From the NCBI GenBank assembly GCA_022072445.1, contig JAJVHV010000030.1, forward strand, positions 69,971 through 108,838: a stretch of DNA of 38,868 bases, written 5' to 3'. Numbering within the stretch: position 1 is the stretch's first letter; each line of letters begins with the position of its first letter. Source of the DNA: Phycisphaerae bacterium (lineage in GTDB: Bacteria; Planctomycetota; Phycisphaerae; UBA1845; Fen-1342). Both the position numbers and the translations under genes were made by a program. Positions 31,456 through 38,868 of this stretch are shown piece by piece. The notes beneath the pieces were generated by a model. The model did no database searches, was not told the DNA's origin, and saw nothing but the letters and a program-made list of their open reading frames with translations.

Positions 31456-32895
31456 ATGAATAGCGTACACGTGCACATGAACAGCTCGACGACACCAGGA
31501 CGGACCGAACGATACGCTTTCTTTCGCGCGACTCCGCTCGCGATGGCGCTGGCGCGCGCGCTAGCGCCGGTGGTCGCGCTGACGCTCGTGCCGGCGCCGG
31601 CGGCGGGGGCCCTCGCGCAGACCGAGCTGCAGCGCAGCCGCCGCACGCCGGTGGTCGAGGTCTTTGAGAAATGCCGCGACGCGGTGGTGAACATCTCGAC
31701 GACGCGTCTGATTCAGGTTCGCTCGCCCTTCGGGTTCGACTCGATCTGGGACGAGATGTTCGACCTTCCGCGGAGCCGGACGCAGCAGGTCAGCAGCGTC
31801 GGCTCCGGCTTTGTGGTTCACGAGGATGGGTACATCGTCACGAATGCGCACGTGGTCGCGCAGACCGCCGACATCCGCGTGGGTTTCGCCGACAAGGAGC
31901 AGTTGCCGGCGGAGGTGGTGTCAGTCGATCCGGAGCACGATCTGGCGATTCTGAAGGTGGAGGCGAACCGCGGCCTGGCGCATCTGCATCTGGCCCGGCC
32001 CGACGACGTGCTCGTGGGCGAGACGGTGATCGCGATCGGAAATCCGCTCGGGCTCCAGCACACGTGTACGGCGGGCATCGTCAGCGCGGTGGGCCGCGAC
32101 ATCCAGTTCAGTCCGAGCGTCATCTACCGCAATCTCATTCAGACCGACACGCCGATCAACCCCGGAAACTCCGGCGGTCCGCTGCTGAACGTGAATGGGG
32201 AGCTGCTGGGCGTGAACACGGCGATCCGCGGCGACGCGCAGAACATCGGCTTTGCGATTCCGGTGCGGCACCTGTGGGAGTTGCTGCCGAGCATGCTGGA
32301 CATCGAGCGGCGCGAGCGTGTGCGGCTGGGGTTGCAGGTTGCGGGTTGGGATGCGCGGGTTACGGCGATCCGGCCGGGCAGCCCGGCGGAGCGTGCCGGT
32401 GTGAGGGCCGGCGACCGCGTGGTGCGGCTGAACGGCCAGCCGCTCAGCGACAGCATCGACTATTACGCGCGGCTGCTGCGTCAGAAGCCGGGCAGCAAGC
32501 TGAATCTCCAGCTTCAGCGCGGCGACAAGGCGGTGACGGTCGCCGTCCCGCTCGAAGAGCTTCCCAAACCGGATGGGGCGAAGCTGGCGCAAGCGCTGCT
32601 GGGAGTGACGCTGGCGCCGGTGCCGCAGCGGCTGCGGCGGGAGCTGGAGCTGCCGCGTTCGGTGGCCTTCGCCATTGCGCAGGTCGAGCCGGGCAGCCCG
32701 GCGGAGCGGGCGCGGCTGCGGCCGGGTGACATCGTGGTGCGTCTGGGCGGGATGCAGGCGCCGGACTCGGAGGCGCTAGGCAACATTCTCGAACAGGTGA
32801 CTCCCGGCGAGCGGATCGTCTTTCAGGTGATTCGCACGACCGACGACAGCGCGATCTTGTGGACCGACACGATTCGGACGCGCGCGGCGGGGTAG
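31456..32895 (+). CDS. htrA: HtrA/Deg-type serine protease with two PDZ domains
   Basis: 479 residues from the ATG at 31456; the ATG at 31477 is an alternative. AGGA is very close (2 nt). An export helix (MALARALAPVVALTLVPAPA, about 31-50) precedes the trypsin-like domain with catalytic His132 (TNAHVV), Asp162 (EHDLAILKV) and Ser239 (NPGNSGGPLL). PDZ1 follows (VTAIRPGSPAERAGVRAGDR) and PDZ2 (AQVEPGSPAERARLRPGDIV). HtrA proteins degrade or refold damaged envelope proteins. It lies on the same strand as the sigma factor, 471 nt downstream. Confidence 0.94.
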   Translation: MNSVHVHMNSSTTPGRTERYAFFRATPLAMALARALAPVVALTLVPAPAAGALAQTELQRSRRTPVVEVFEKCRDAVVNISTTRLIQVRSPFGFDSIWDEMFDLPRSRTQQVSSVGSGFVVHEDGYIVTNAHVVAQTADIRVGFADKEQLPAEVVSVDPEHDLAILKVEANRGLAHLHLARPDDVLVGETVIAIGNPLGLQHTCTAGIVSAVGRDIQFSPSVIYRNLIQTDTPINPGNSGGPLLNVNGELLGVNTAIRGDAQNIGFAIPVRHLWELLPSMLDIERRERVRLGLQVAGWDARVTAIRPGSPAERAGVRAGDRVVRLNGQPLSDSIDYYARLLRQKPGSKLNLQLQRGDKAVTVAVPLEELPKPDGAKLAQALLGVTLAPVPQRLRRELELPRSVAFAIAQVEPGSPAERARLRPGDIVVRLGGMQAPDSEALGNILEQVTPGERIVFQVIRTTDDSAILWTDTIRTRAAG

Positions 32896-32953
32896 TCGCG
32901 GTCGACCGTGGACGCTACTGTAGTGCCTCAGAAATGCCGTGCGGTATTCCGAA

Positions 32954-33040
32954 GGGGAGCATTGGCCTCCGGGCGGTCCGCATCGGGGCCTCCGGCCCGT
33001 GCGGACGGAGTTTCGCACCGGCCAGAGGCCGATGCTCCCC
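32954..33040. repeat. Long three-tier hairpin after htrA
   Basis: The outer arms 32954-32969 and 33025-33040 match at 15 of 16 bases (GGGGAGCATTGGCCTC with GAGGCCGATGCTCCCC). Inside, GTCCGCA (32976-32982) pairs with TGCGGAC (33000-33006), and GGGCC with GGCCC around TCC. It lies between the convergent htrA and sugar transferase genes, so it may terminate both; its regularity also fits a dispersed element. Confidence 0.75.
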
Positions 33041-33073
33041 GAACATCCGAACCCCCGACGGCAGTCGGCGGCG

Positions 33074-34483
33074 CTATTTCTCGTGCTCGCTGAACCAGGC
33101 TCCAACCAGCGTGCGCGCCAGGATTCGCACGTCCAGACCCAGGCTCCAATGGCGGATGTAGTGCAGGTCGTACTGGATGCGCTTGCGGAGCGACGACTCG
33201 CCGCGCAGGCCCATCACCTGCGCGTAGCCGGTCATGCCGGCCTTGATCTTGTGCCGCAGCATGTAGCGCGGGATTTCCTGCTTGAACTGGGCGATGAATT
33301 CCGGCCGTTCGGGCCGCGGCCCGACCAGCGAGAGGTGCCCGGCCAAAACGTTGAACAGATTCGGCAGTTCGTCGAGGCTTGTCCGCCGGAGAAAGGCGCC
33401 GACCGCGGTTCGGCGGTCGTCCTTCTGTCGGGACCAGACGGGCCCGTCGGCCTCGGCGTCGGCGCGCATGGTGCGGAACTTGACGAGCGCGAACTCGCGG
33501 CCGTCCATGCCGACGCGTCGCTGCCGGTAGAAGACCGGTCCACGGCTGGTGAGCTTGATCGCCAGAGCGATGACGAGCATGGGGACGGTGGCGAGCAGCG
33601 TGAAAAGGCCGCCCATCACGACGTCGAAGGCGCGCTTGGCCAGCGCGTTCCAGCCGTACATGGGCGTCTGGCGGACGGAGAGGATCGCGACGCCATCGAG
33701 CTCGCTGACGTTGGGGCGGAGCGTGAAACCGGGGTTGATGTCGGGCACGAGGCGTACGTCGGCGGTGCTGGTCTCGAGCTGTTCGAGGATCTCCTCGGCG
33801 CGGCCGGCCTGCTCGTTGGAGAGCGCCAGAAAGACGGCGTCGACGGGCTCGCGCTCGAGAATCCGGCGGATGTCGGCGACGGGGCCGCGGACGGGGACCT
33901 GGTGCAGACGCGGAGCGTCGTCGGTCGAGCCGGCGTCGTCGACGAAGTAGAGCACCTCGATGCCGGTCCACTCGTTACGCCGCAGGGCGTGCAGCAGGCG
34001 CTGCGCGGAGCGGCCGCTGCCGACGATGGCGGCGGTGCGGCGGTTCCAGCCGCGGCGGCGGAGGGCCTGCAAGACAGCGCGGACGACGCCGCGGAAGAGC
34101 GCGAACGAGGCGGCGCCGACGACGGCGTAGGTGGCGATGAAGCTGCGCGAGATTTTGTTGGTCGCCGGCAGGGCGTAGTCGATCATGACGACCGCGACGA
34201 CCGCGACGACGAACGCCTTGAGGATGTCGCGCGTTTCGGAAAAGAGACTGCGCTCGCGGCGCGGCCGGTAGAGCCGAATGCGGTAGAAGGTGATGAGGTG
34301 CGCCAGGACCACGAGCGGCAGCATCGGCAGGTACTTGTCCGCCAGTGCGGGGATGCCCTTTTCCGGGGACACCGGCAGCCAGGTGAAGCGCAGCCAGTAA
34401 GCCGCCAGCCAGGCGAGGGTGATGGCGACGGCGTCGCTGATGATCAGCAGCGTGAGCATCAGTTGGCTGTGCTGCTTGAGCAT
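33074..34483 (-). CDS. Polyprenyl-phosphate hexose-1-phosphate transferase (WbaP/WcaJ type)
   Basis: 469 residues, a normal length. Four N-terminal membrane spans (LTLLIISDAVAITLAWLAAY and later helices), a central Rossmann-like CoA-binding-type domain (AAIVGSGRSAQRLLHAL), a fifth membrane segment (AFDVVMGGLFTLLATVPMLV) and the catalytic bacterial sugar transferase domain: KLTSRGPVFYRQRRVG, KFRTMRADAE, LRRTSLDELPNLFNVLAG, LSLVGPRPE. It moves a hexose-1-phosphate from a nucleotide sugar to undecaprenyl phosphate, the first step of polysaccharide synthesis. It could prime the polymer made by the GT2-wzm-wzt operon 15 kb away. AGGGA precedes the ATG. Confidence 0.94.
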   Translation of the reverse strand: MLKQHSQLMLTLLIISDAVAITLAWLAAYWLRFTWLPVSPEKGIPALADKYLPMLPLVVLAHLITFYRIRLYRPRRERSLFSETRDILKAFVVAVVAVVMIDYALPATNKISRSFIATYAVVGAASFALFRGVVRAVLQALRRRGWNRRTAAIVGSGRSAQRLLHALRRNEWTGIEVLYFVDDAGSTDDAPRLHQVPVRGPVADIRRILEREPVDAVFLALSNEQAGRAEEILEQLETSTADVRLVPDINPGFTLRPNVSELDGVAILSVRQTPMYGWNALAKRAFDVVMGGLFTLLATVPMLVIALAIKLTSRGPVFYRQRRVGMDGREFALVKFRTMRADAEADGPVWSRQKDDRRTAVGAFLRRTSLDELPNLFNVLAGHLSLVGPRPERPEFIAQFKQEIPRYMLRHKIKAGMTGYAQVMGLRGESSLRKRIQYDLHYIRHWSLGLDVRILARTLVGAWFSEHEK

Positions 34484-34642
34484 GGTGGTCCCTTGAGCGG
34501 CCGAACGGCGGGGCGGCCCCCGGCGCGCGGCCCGGTCAGCCCATTATCGGGGCCGGACCGACTTCGCCAAGTGGGCGGCGAACGGAGGCCGTCGATCGGC
34601 GGGGTCGCTGCCAGTCTGCCGGTCTGGGGGCGCTGCGGATGA

Positions 34643-35053
34643 TCAGTCGTCGGAGTCGCAGGTCGGCACGCCGAGCAACTGTGCCAGTTCCGCGAGTTCG
34701 AACGGCTTTTCGATGCAGGTCCAGTCGCCGTGGATCATCGACGGGTCGGTCTGCGTGATGGTGCGGACGGCGGTGACGTTGGGGTTGCTCATGCGGGCGT
34801 GGCGTCCGACCTCCAGCGCGGCGCGAAGCGGGATCACGTCCGAAATGATCAGCGCGTCGACGCCGCCGGTGCTGAGAAGCCGGTCGGCATCAGCGGCATT
34901 ATCGGTTCCTGCGACCTCGAACCAGTTGGAGAGGTAGGTCGAAACGGACCAGCGCGTCAGCGGGTTGGGATCGACGATCAGCAGGCGGCGCTTGTGCTGC
35001 GCGGTGTCGGTGCTGGACTGTCGATCAATCGAGACTCGTGGGTGCCGGCGCAT
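34643..35053 (-). CDS. Stand-alone response regulator receiver protein
   Basis: 136 residues from the ATG at 35053, chosen over 35095 because GGAG lies 7 nt upstream. A single receiver-like domain: RLLIVDPNPLTRWSVSTYL, ALIISDVIP (phospho-acceptor Asp), VRTI in place of the usual Thr/Ser strand, and CIEKPF (conserved Lys). One of the paired N-terminal acidic residues is missing (DP, not DD/ED), so phosphorylation may be weak. There is no output domain. It is divergent from the kinase gene and may share or compete for its phosphate. Confidence 0.8.
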   Translation of the reverse strand: MRRHPRVSIDRQSSTDTAQHKRRLLIVDPNPLTRWSVSTYLSNWFEVAGTDNAADADRLLSTGGVDALIISDVIPLRAALEVGRHARMSNPNVTAVRTITQTDPSMIHGDWTCIEKPFELAELAQLLGVPTCDSDD

Positions 35054-35449
35054 CGCTATCTCCGCTCCAGAGCTTCTCCGCACTTTTCGTGCCACGCGTC
35101 TGCGCCGCCGGATTCAGGGGAACGGGGTCCTGGTGCGAGTGAACATGGATATGGGTCTTCGCGGGTGGGTCGGATGCCGCACAAGCGCACCGCGTTTTCG
35201 CGCAGTGGGCGTGGGGCGGCGGCTGGGTCAGTTTGCGCAGCCGCGCGTCACTTTGCGCAGCCGGTGCGAAGTTCGTGCGCGCCGGGATCGGCGGGAAGGT
35301 CCCTATACGTGGAATGCAACTTGCACGGCACGGGGGTCGAGGTCACTCACCTGGGCTTGGAGCGCGCTGAGAATCCCGTGAGTTCGTACGCCTTCCGGCC
35401 GGAAGACTGGACCATCGAGCATCATGGCTCGACCGGCTACAATGGGCGC
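35054..35449 (+). promoter_or_regulatory. Divergent regulatory region with leaderless -10 before the kinase
   Basis: 396 nt between divergent signalling genes. TACAAT at 35438-35443 ends 6 nt before the kinase ATG, suggesting a leaderless transcript; the -35 is weak. Two direct repeats TTTGCGCAGCCG near 35233 and 35253 (about 20 nt apart, two helical turns) could be an operator. The rest shows no gene. Confidence 0.4.
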
Positions 35450-36658
35450 ATGTCGGTTGCAATCTTCGACGAGATGAAGACTTACGTCGGATTCACGGCG
35501 GCCGACGCCGCCAATCTCACGGCGCTGGGGCCGCTGGTGATCCCGCATGTTCACAACGTGCTGGACCGTTTTTACGGGACGATCATGCGTTTCCCGGCGG
35601 CGCGGCGGGTGCTGGTGGGGGGGGAAGCGCAGATGCGGCGTCTGCGTGAGCACCTGTCGAACTGGCTAAGGCAGTTATTCTGCGGTACTTACGACGCGGA
35701 ATATGCCGGCCGGCGTTGGGCGATCGGCCACGCGCACGTGCTGGTCGGGCTGCCACAGCATTACATGTTCACGGCGATGGAGCTGGTGTGGCAAGAATTC
35801 AACACCATCGTGGCGGCGGTCAAGCCGCCGGACGCGGAAGCGCGGCTGAAATCGCTTCACAAGCTGCTGCTGATCGAGCTGGGGTTCATGCTTGAGAGTT
35901 ATAAGGCCAGCTACGGGGATCGGGTGCGGCAGCTCGAGCACGACGCGATGCAGGACCGTGTTCGGCGGGCGGAGCAACTGGCTGAAATCGGACAATTGGC
36001 GGCGTCGTTGGCGCATGAGATCAAGAACCCGCTGGCGGGGATCAGCGGGGCGATTCAGGTGATCCGGGACGATCTCGATCCGTCGGACCAGCATCGTGTC
36101 GTGCTGGAGGAGGTGCTGCGGCACATCGACCGGCTGGACGGGACGGTGAAGGACCTGCTGACGTATGCGCGGCCGCAGCGGCCGCGGTTCAAGCCCGGCG
36201 ATCTGGGTGCGATCGTGTCTCGCGTGGCGACGCTGCTGAAGAAGGAGCCGGCGTTCGAGCGCGTCTCGCTGGAGTGGTCGCCGATCGTTGAGGCCGGGCA
36301 GATCGAGCTGGACGAGCATCAGATCGAGCAGTTGCTGGTGAACCTGCTGCTGAACGCAGCTCATGCCTCGCGGCCGGGGGACGTGGTTCAGTTGCTGCTG
36401 GCGCCGGAGAGTGCGTGGCTGTCGATCACAGTCCGCGATCAGGGTGTCGGGATGGACGAGGAGACGTGTCGTCGGGCGTTTGAGCCCTTTTTTACCACCA
36501 AGTCGCGCGGAACCGGACTGGGCCTGCCGATCTGCCAGCGGATCGTGGAGGCGCACGGCGGCTCGATCACACTTCGCAGCCGCGTGGGCGGGGGCACGTC
36601 GGTCACGGTGCGGATGCCGCGGCGGCAGGTCAGCGTCGAAGGCGGTGCCAACGGATGA
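35450..36658 (+). CDS. Globin-coupled sensor histidine kinase
   Basis: 402 residues from the ATG at 35450; a long upstream extension of the frame is not conserved-looking. Residues about 10-155 match a protoglobin-type sensor: FTAADAANLTALGPLV, RFYGTIMRFPAARRV and AIGHAHVLVGLPQHYM with His96 as probable proximal haem ligand. A short coiled linker (about 155-178) leads to the kinase core: LAASLAHEIKNPLAGI (phospho-His189), N box VNLLLNAAHAS, G1 DQGVGM, F/G2 FEPFFTTKSRGTGLGLP. There is no membrane segment, so it senses a diffusible ligand such as O2, NO or CO in the cytoplasm (family knowledge). The stop overlaps the NtrC-type regulator start. Confidence 0.9.
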   Translation: MSVAIFDEMKTYVGFTAADAANLTALGPLVIPHVHNVLDRFYGTIMRFPAARRVLVGGEAQMRRLREHLSNWLRQLFCGTYDAEYAGRRWAIGHAHVLVGLPQHYMFTAMELVWQEFNTIVAAVKPPDAEARLKSLHKLLLIELGFMLESYKASYGDRVRQLEHDAMQDRVRRAEQLAEIGQLAASLAHEIKNPLAGISGAIQVIRDDLDPSDQHRVVLEEVLRHIDRLDGTVKDLLTYARPQRPRFKPGDLGAIVSRVATLLKKEPAFERVSLEWSPIVEAGQIELDEHQIEQLLVNLLLNAAHASRPGDVVQLLLAPESAWLSITVRDQGVGMDEETCRRAFEPFFTTKSRGTGLGLPICQRIVEAHGGSITLRSRVGGGTSVTVRMPRRQVSVEGGANG

Positions 36659-38028
36659 ATATTCGCGTTCTGATAGTCGAAGACGAAGAGCTGATCCGCT
36701 GGTCGCTGCGGCAGAAGTTCGAAGGCCGGGGCTATCGCGTGACGGAGGCTGCGACCGGCGCCGCGGCGCTGGAGGCGCTGGACGGGGGCATGTTCGACCT
36801 GATCATGCTGGACTACCGCCTGCCCGACACGACCGGGCTGGACGTGCTGCGGCACTTCCGCGAGCACGACGGCGACTCGGTCGTGATCATGATGACGGCG
36901 TACAGCTCGATCGAGAGCGCCGTCGAGGCGGTGAAGCTGGGCGCGTTCGACTACGTGCCCAAGCCGTTCCAGATGGACGAGCTGCTGCTGACGATCGACA
37001 AGGCGCTGGAGACCACGAAGCTCCGCCGCGAGGTGCGCGAGCTGCGCCGTCAGGTCGAAACGGAGTTCGGCACCGACATCATCATCGGCCAGCACCCGTC
37101 GATGCGCGAGCTGCTGGAGGTTATTCAGCAGATCGCGCGGTCGGGCGCGACGACGGTTTTCGTCCGCGGCGAGACGGGGACGGGCAAGGACCTGGTGGCG
37201 CGCGTCATTCACCAGTGCTCGGACCGGGCGGGACACCCGTTCGTCAACATTACCTGCACGGCGCTCTCCGAAACGCTGCTGGAGAGCGAGCTGTTCGGCC
37301 ACGAGCGCGGCGCGTTCACCGACGCGCGGCAGCAGAAGAAGGGCTTGCTGGAGGTCGCCGACGGCGGGACGGTGTTTCTGGACGAGATCGGCGACATGGC
37401 GGCGGGCTTGCAGGCCAAGCTGCTGCGCTTTCTCGAGGAGCGGCGGTTCCGGCGCGTGGGCGGGACGCGCGAGCTGTCGGTGGACGTGCGGGTGATCGCG
37501 GCGACCAACCGCGAGATCGAGAAGGCGATCAAGGAAGGCAAATTCCGCGAGGACCTGTTCTACCGGCTGAACGTGGTGACGATCGACCTGCCGCCGCTGC
37601 GCGCCCGGGGCGACGACGTGATGACGCTGGCGCGGCACTTTGTGGACAAGTTCGCGCGCGAGTTCAAGAAGCCGGTGACGGGGGTGGACGCGTCGGCGGA
37701 GTCGAAGCTGATGCGCTATGGCTGGCCGGGCAATGTGCGCGAGCTGCGGAACGCGCTGGAGCGGGCGGTGCTGCTGTGCAAGGGGACGGTGCTGACGGCT
37801 GACGATCTGGTGCTGGGGCGCTCGGAGCGCAGCGAGTTTCCCTGGGACGTGGAGAATTTCACGATGCCGCCGGGGGGCTTTGACCTGGACAAGCTGAGCG
37901 AGCTGGAGGCGCACCTGCTGAAACAGGCGATGGCGATGACGAACAAGAACCAGGTGCAGGCGGCCCAACTGCTGAACGTCAGCCGCGACCGGCTGCGCTA
38001 TCGGCTGCAAAAGCACGGGCTGCTGTAG
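36655..38028 (+). CDS. NtrC-family sigma-54-dependent response regulator
   Basis: 457 residues, start fixed by the ATGA overlap. Receiver domain with acidic pair E9-D10, phospho-acceptor Asp53 (LIMLDYRLP), T81 and K103. AAA+ domain with Walker A GETGTGKD (172-179), the sigma-54 contact loop GAFTDA (219-224), Walker B TVFLDEIGD, and VRVIAATNR and YRLNVV segments. The C-terminal Fis-type helix-turn-helix is QAAQLLNVSRDRLRYRLQKH. It activates sigma-54 promoters when phosphorylated, almost surely by the kinase encoded upstream. Its target genes are not evident in the window. Confidence 0.96.
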   Translation: MNIRVLIVEDEELIRWSLRQKFEGRGYRVTEAATGAAALEALDGGMFDLIMLDYRLPDTTGLDVLRHFREHDGDSVVIMMTAYSSIESAVEAVKLGAFDYVPKPFQMDELLLTIDKALETTKLRREVRELRRQVETEFGTDIIIGQHPSMRELLEVIQQIARSGATTVFVRGETGTGKDLVARVIHQCSDRAGHPFVNITCTALSETLLESELFGHERGAFTDARQQKKGLLEVADGGTVFLDEIGDMAAGLQAKLLRFLEERRFRRVGGTRELSVDVRVIAATNREIEKAIKEGKFREDLFYRLNVVTIDLPPLRARGDDVMTLARHFVDKFAREFKKPVTGVDASAESKLMRYGWPGNVRELRNALERAVLLCKGTVLTADDLVLGRSERSEFPWDVENFTMPPGGFDLDKLSELEAHLLKQAMAMTNKNQVQAAQLLNVSRDRLRYRLQKHGLL

Positions 38029-38059
38029 ACGGTCGGGAAGTTTGGGTGGTCTGAAAGGC

Positions 38060-38868
38060 CGGACATCAGCCCAGCCGAGCCCCGACCGTGAGGGAGGGGT
38101 TTCGTTGCGCACCAGGAGTGTCACCCGTATTCGACGATCGCTCGCGCGGGGCCAGGAAACCGCTCGCTCACGCTCGCGGCTCGGTGCCTGTCCGCGAAAC
38201 GCGCACCCAGCCGAGCCCGAGTTGCGTCCCCAGCCGAGCCCGCGTTGCGTCCCCAGCCGAGCCCCGACCGTGAGGGAGGGGTTTCGCAGCGCACCAGGAG
38301 TGTCGCCCGTATTCGACGATTGCTCGCGCGGGGCCAGGAAACCGCTCGCTCACGCTCGCGGCTCGGTGCGCGTCCGCGAAACGCGCACCCAGCCGAGCCC
38401 GCATTGCGTCCCCAGCCGAGCCCCGACCGTGAGGGAGGGGTTTCGCAGCGCACCAGGAGTGTCACCCGTATTCGACAATTGCTCGCGCGGGGCCAGGAAA
38501 CCGCTCGCTCACGCTCGCGGCTCGGTGCGCGTCCGCGAAACGCGCACCCAGCCGAGCCCGCGTTGCGTCCCCGCCCGAGCCCGCGTTGCGTCCCCAGCCG
38601 AGCCCCGACCGTGAGGGAGGGGTTTCGCAGCGCACCAGGAGTGTCACCCGTATTCGACGATCGCTCGCGCGGGGCCAGGAAACCGCTCGCTCACGCTCGC
38701 GGCTCGGTGTGCGTCCGCGAAACGCGCACCCAGCCGAGCCCGCGTTGCGTCCCCAGCCGAGCCCCGACCGTGAGGGAGGGGTTTCGCAGCGCACCAGGAG
38801 TGTCGCCCGTATTCGACGATTGCTCGCGCGGGGCCAGGAAACCGCTCGCTCACGCTCGCGGCTCGGTG
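38060..38868 (+). repeat. Tandem array of alternating 182- and 159-bp units, continuing past the window
   Basis: The landmark CCCGACCGTG recurs at 38081, 38263, 38422, 38604 and 38763 (steps of 182, 159, 182, 159). The 23-bp difference is an extra CCAGCCGAGCCCGCGTTGCG subunit. Each unit also holds GCTCGCTCACGCTCGCGGCT and a GCACCAGGAGTGTC segment. The core matches the in-frame repeats at 2831-3150. Peptides such as SRAPTVREG read through it are artefacts. Confidence 0.92.

Noticed and set aside
38042-38614. 190-residue reading frame in the terminal array
   Set aside because: It is an open frame created by the tandem repeat; the same repeat is open on both strands and the peptide resembles no protein.

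Overview
The window looks like a chromosomal segment of a Planctomycetota bacterium, probably of the Phycisphaerae type. This is inferred from very high GC content, three large secreted proteins ending in the same dockerin-like calcium-binding tail (GDLNCDGxVxGFDI...), a CPxCGYxLRGLP zinc-ribbon membrane protein, a HAF-repeat exported protein, a Tat-type superoxide dismutase, and many dispersed palindromic repeats of the kind common in planctomycete genomes. No tRNA, rRNA, transposase or CRISPR array was seen. All calls were made by eye, with no database searches.

Layout. (1) 1-3988 (+): end of a HEPN protein, a Vps4-like AAA ATPase with an N-terminal MIT-like helical domain, a small one-helix membrane protein, and an SPFH/band-7-like protein with a C-terminal beta-propeller. 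This is the best candidate for an undescribed system. (2) 4044-6134 (-): a secreted subtilisin-like protease whose catalytic Asp position reads Glu. (3) 6386-11507 (+): a compact type II secretion/type IV pilus-like operon with a short GspE, two GspF proteins and three pseudopilin-like proteins, joined by ATGA overlaps. (4) 11658-15321: HAF-repeat protein, Asn/Asp-rich lipoprotein, zinc-ribbon membrane protein, exported Fe/Mn superoxide dismutase and YjbQ. (5) 15422-18780 (+): family 2 glycosyltransferase, Wzm permease and Wzt ATPase, a polysaccharide export operon. (6) 19063-29777: three large exported dockerin-tailed proteins (GSDH-PKD-PA14; GH57-CBM25; SBBP propeller) and a CPBP membrane protease with an apparent frameshift. 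The stretch between the first two holds a 5 x 67 bp hairpin array, a duplicated promoter-leader module and a RelA/SpoT remnant. (7) 30076-34483: an ECF sigma factor with a zinc-ligand-like C-terminus, an HtrA protease and a polyprenyl-phosphate sugar transferase. (8) 34643-38028: a small receiver protein, then a globin-coupled histidine kinase and its overlapping NtrC-type sigma-54 regulator. (9) 38060-38868: a tandem array running off the window, whose core also occurs in frame inside the SPFH-propeller gene.

The genes point to an envelope-focused locus: export machines, exported enzymes, surface polysaccharide synthesis, protease quality control and redox or gas sensing. At least seven families of palindromic or tandem repeats occupy most intergenic gaps and twice enter reading frames. 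Several genes have a -10 box 6-7 nt before the start codon, suggesting leaderless transcripts.
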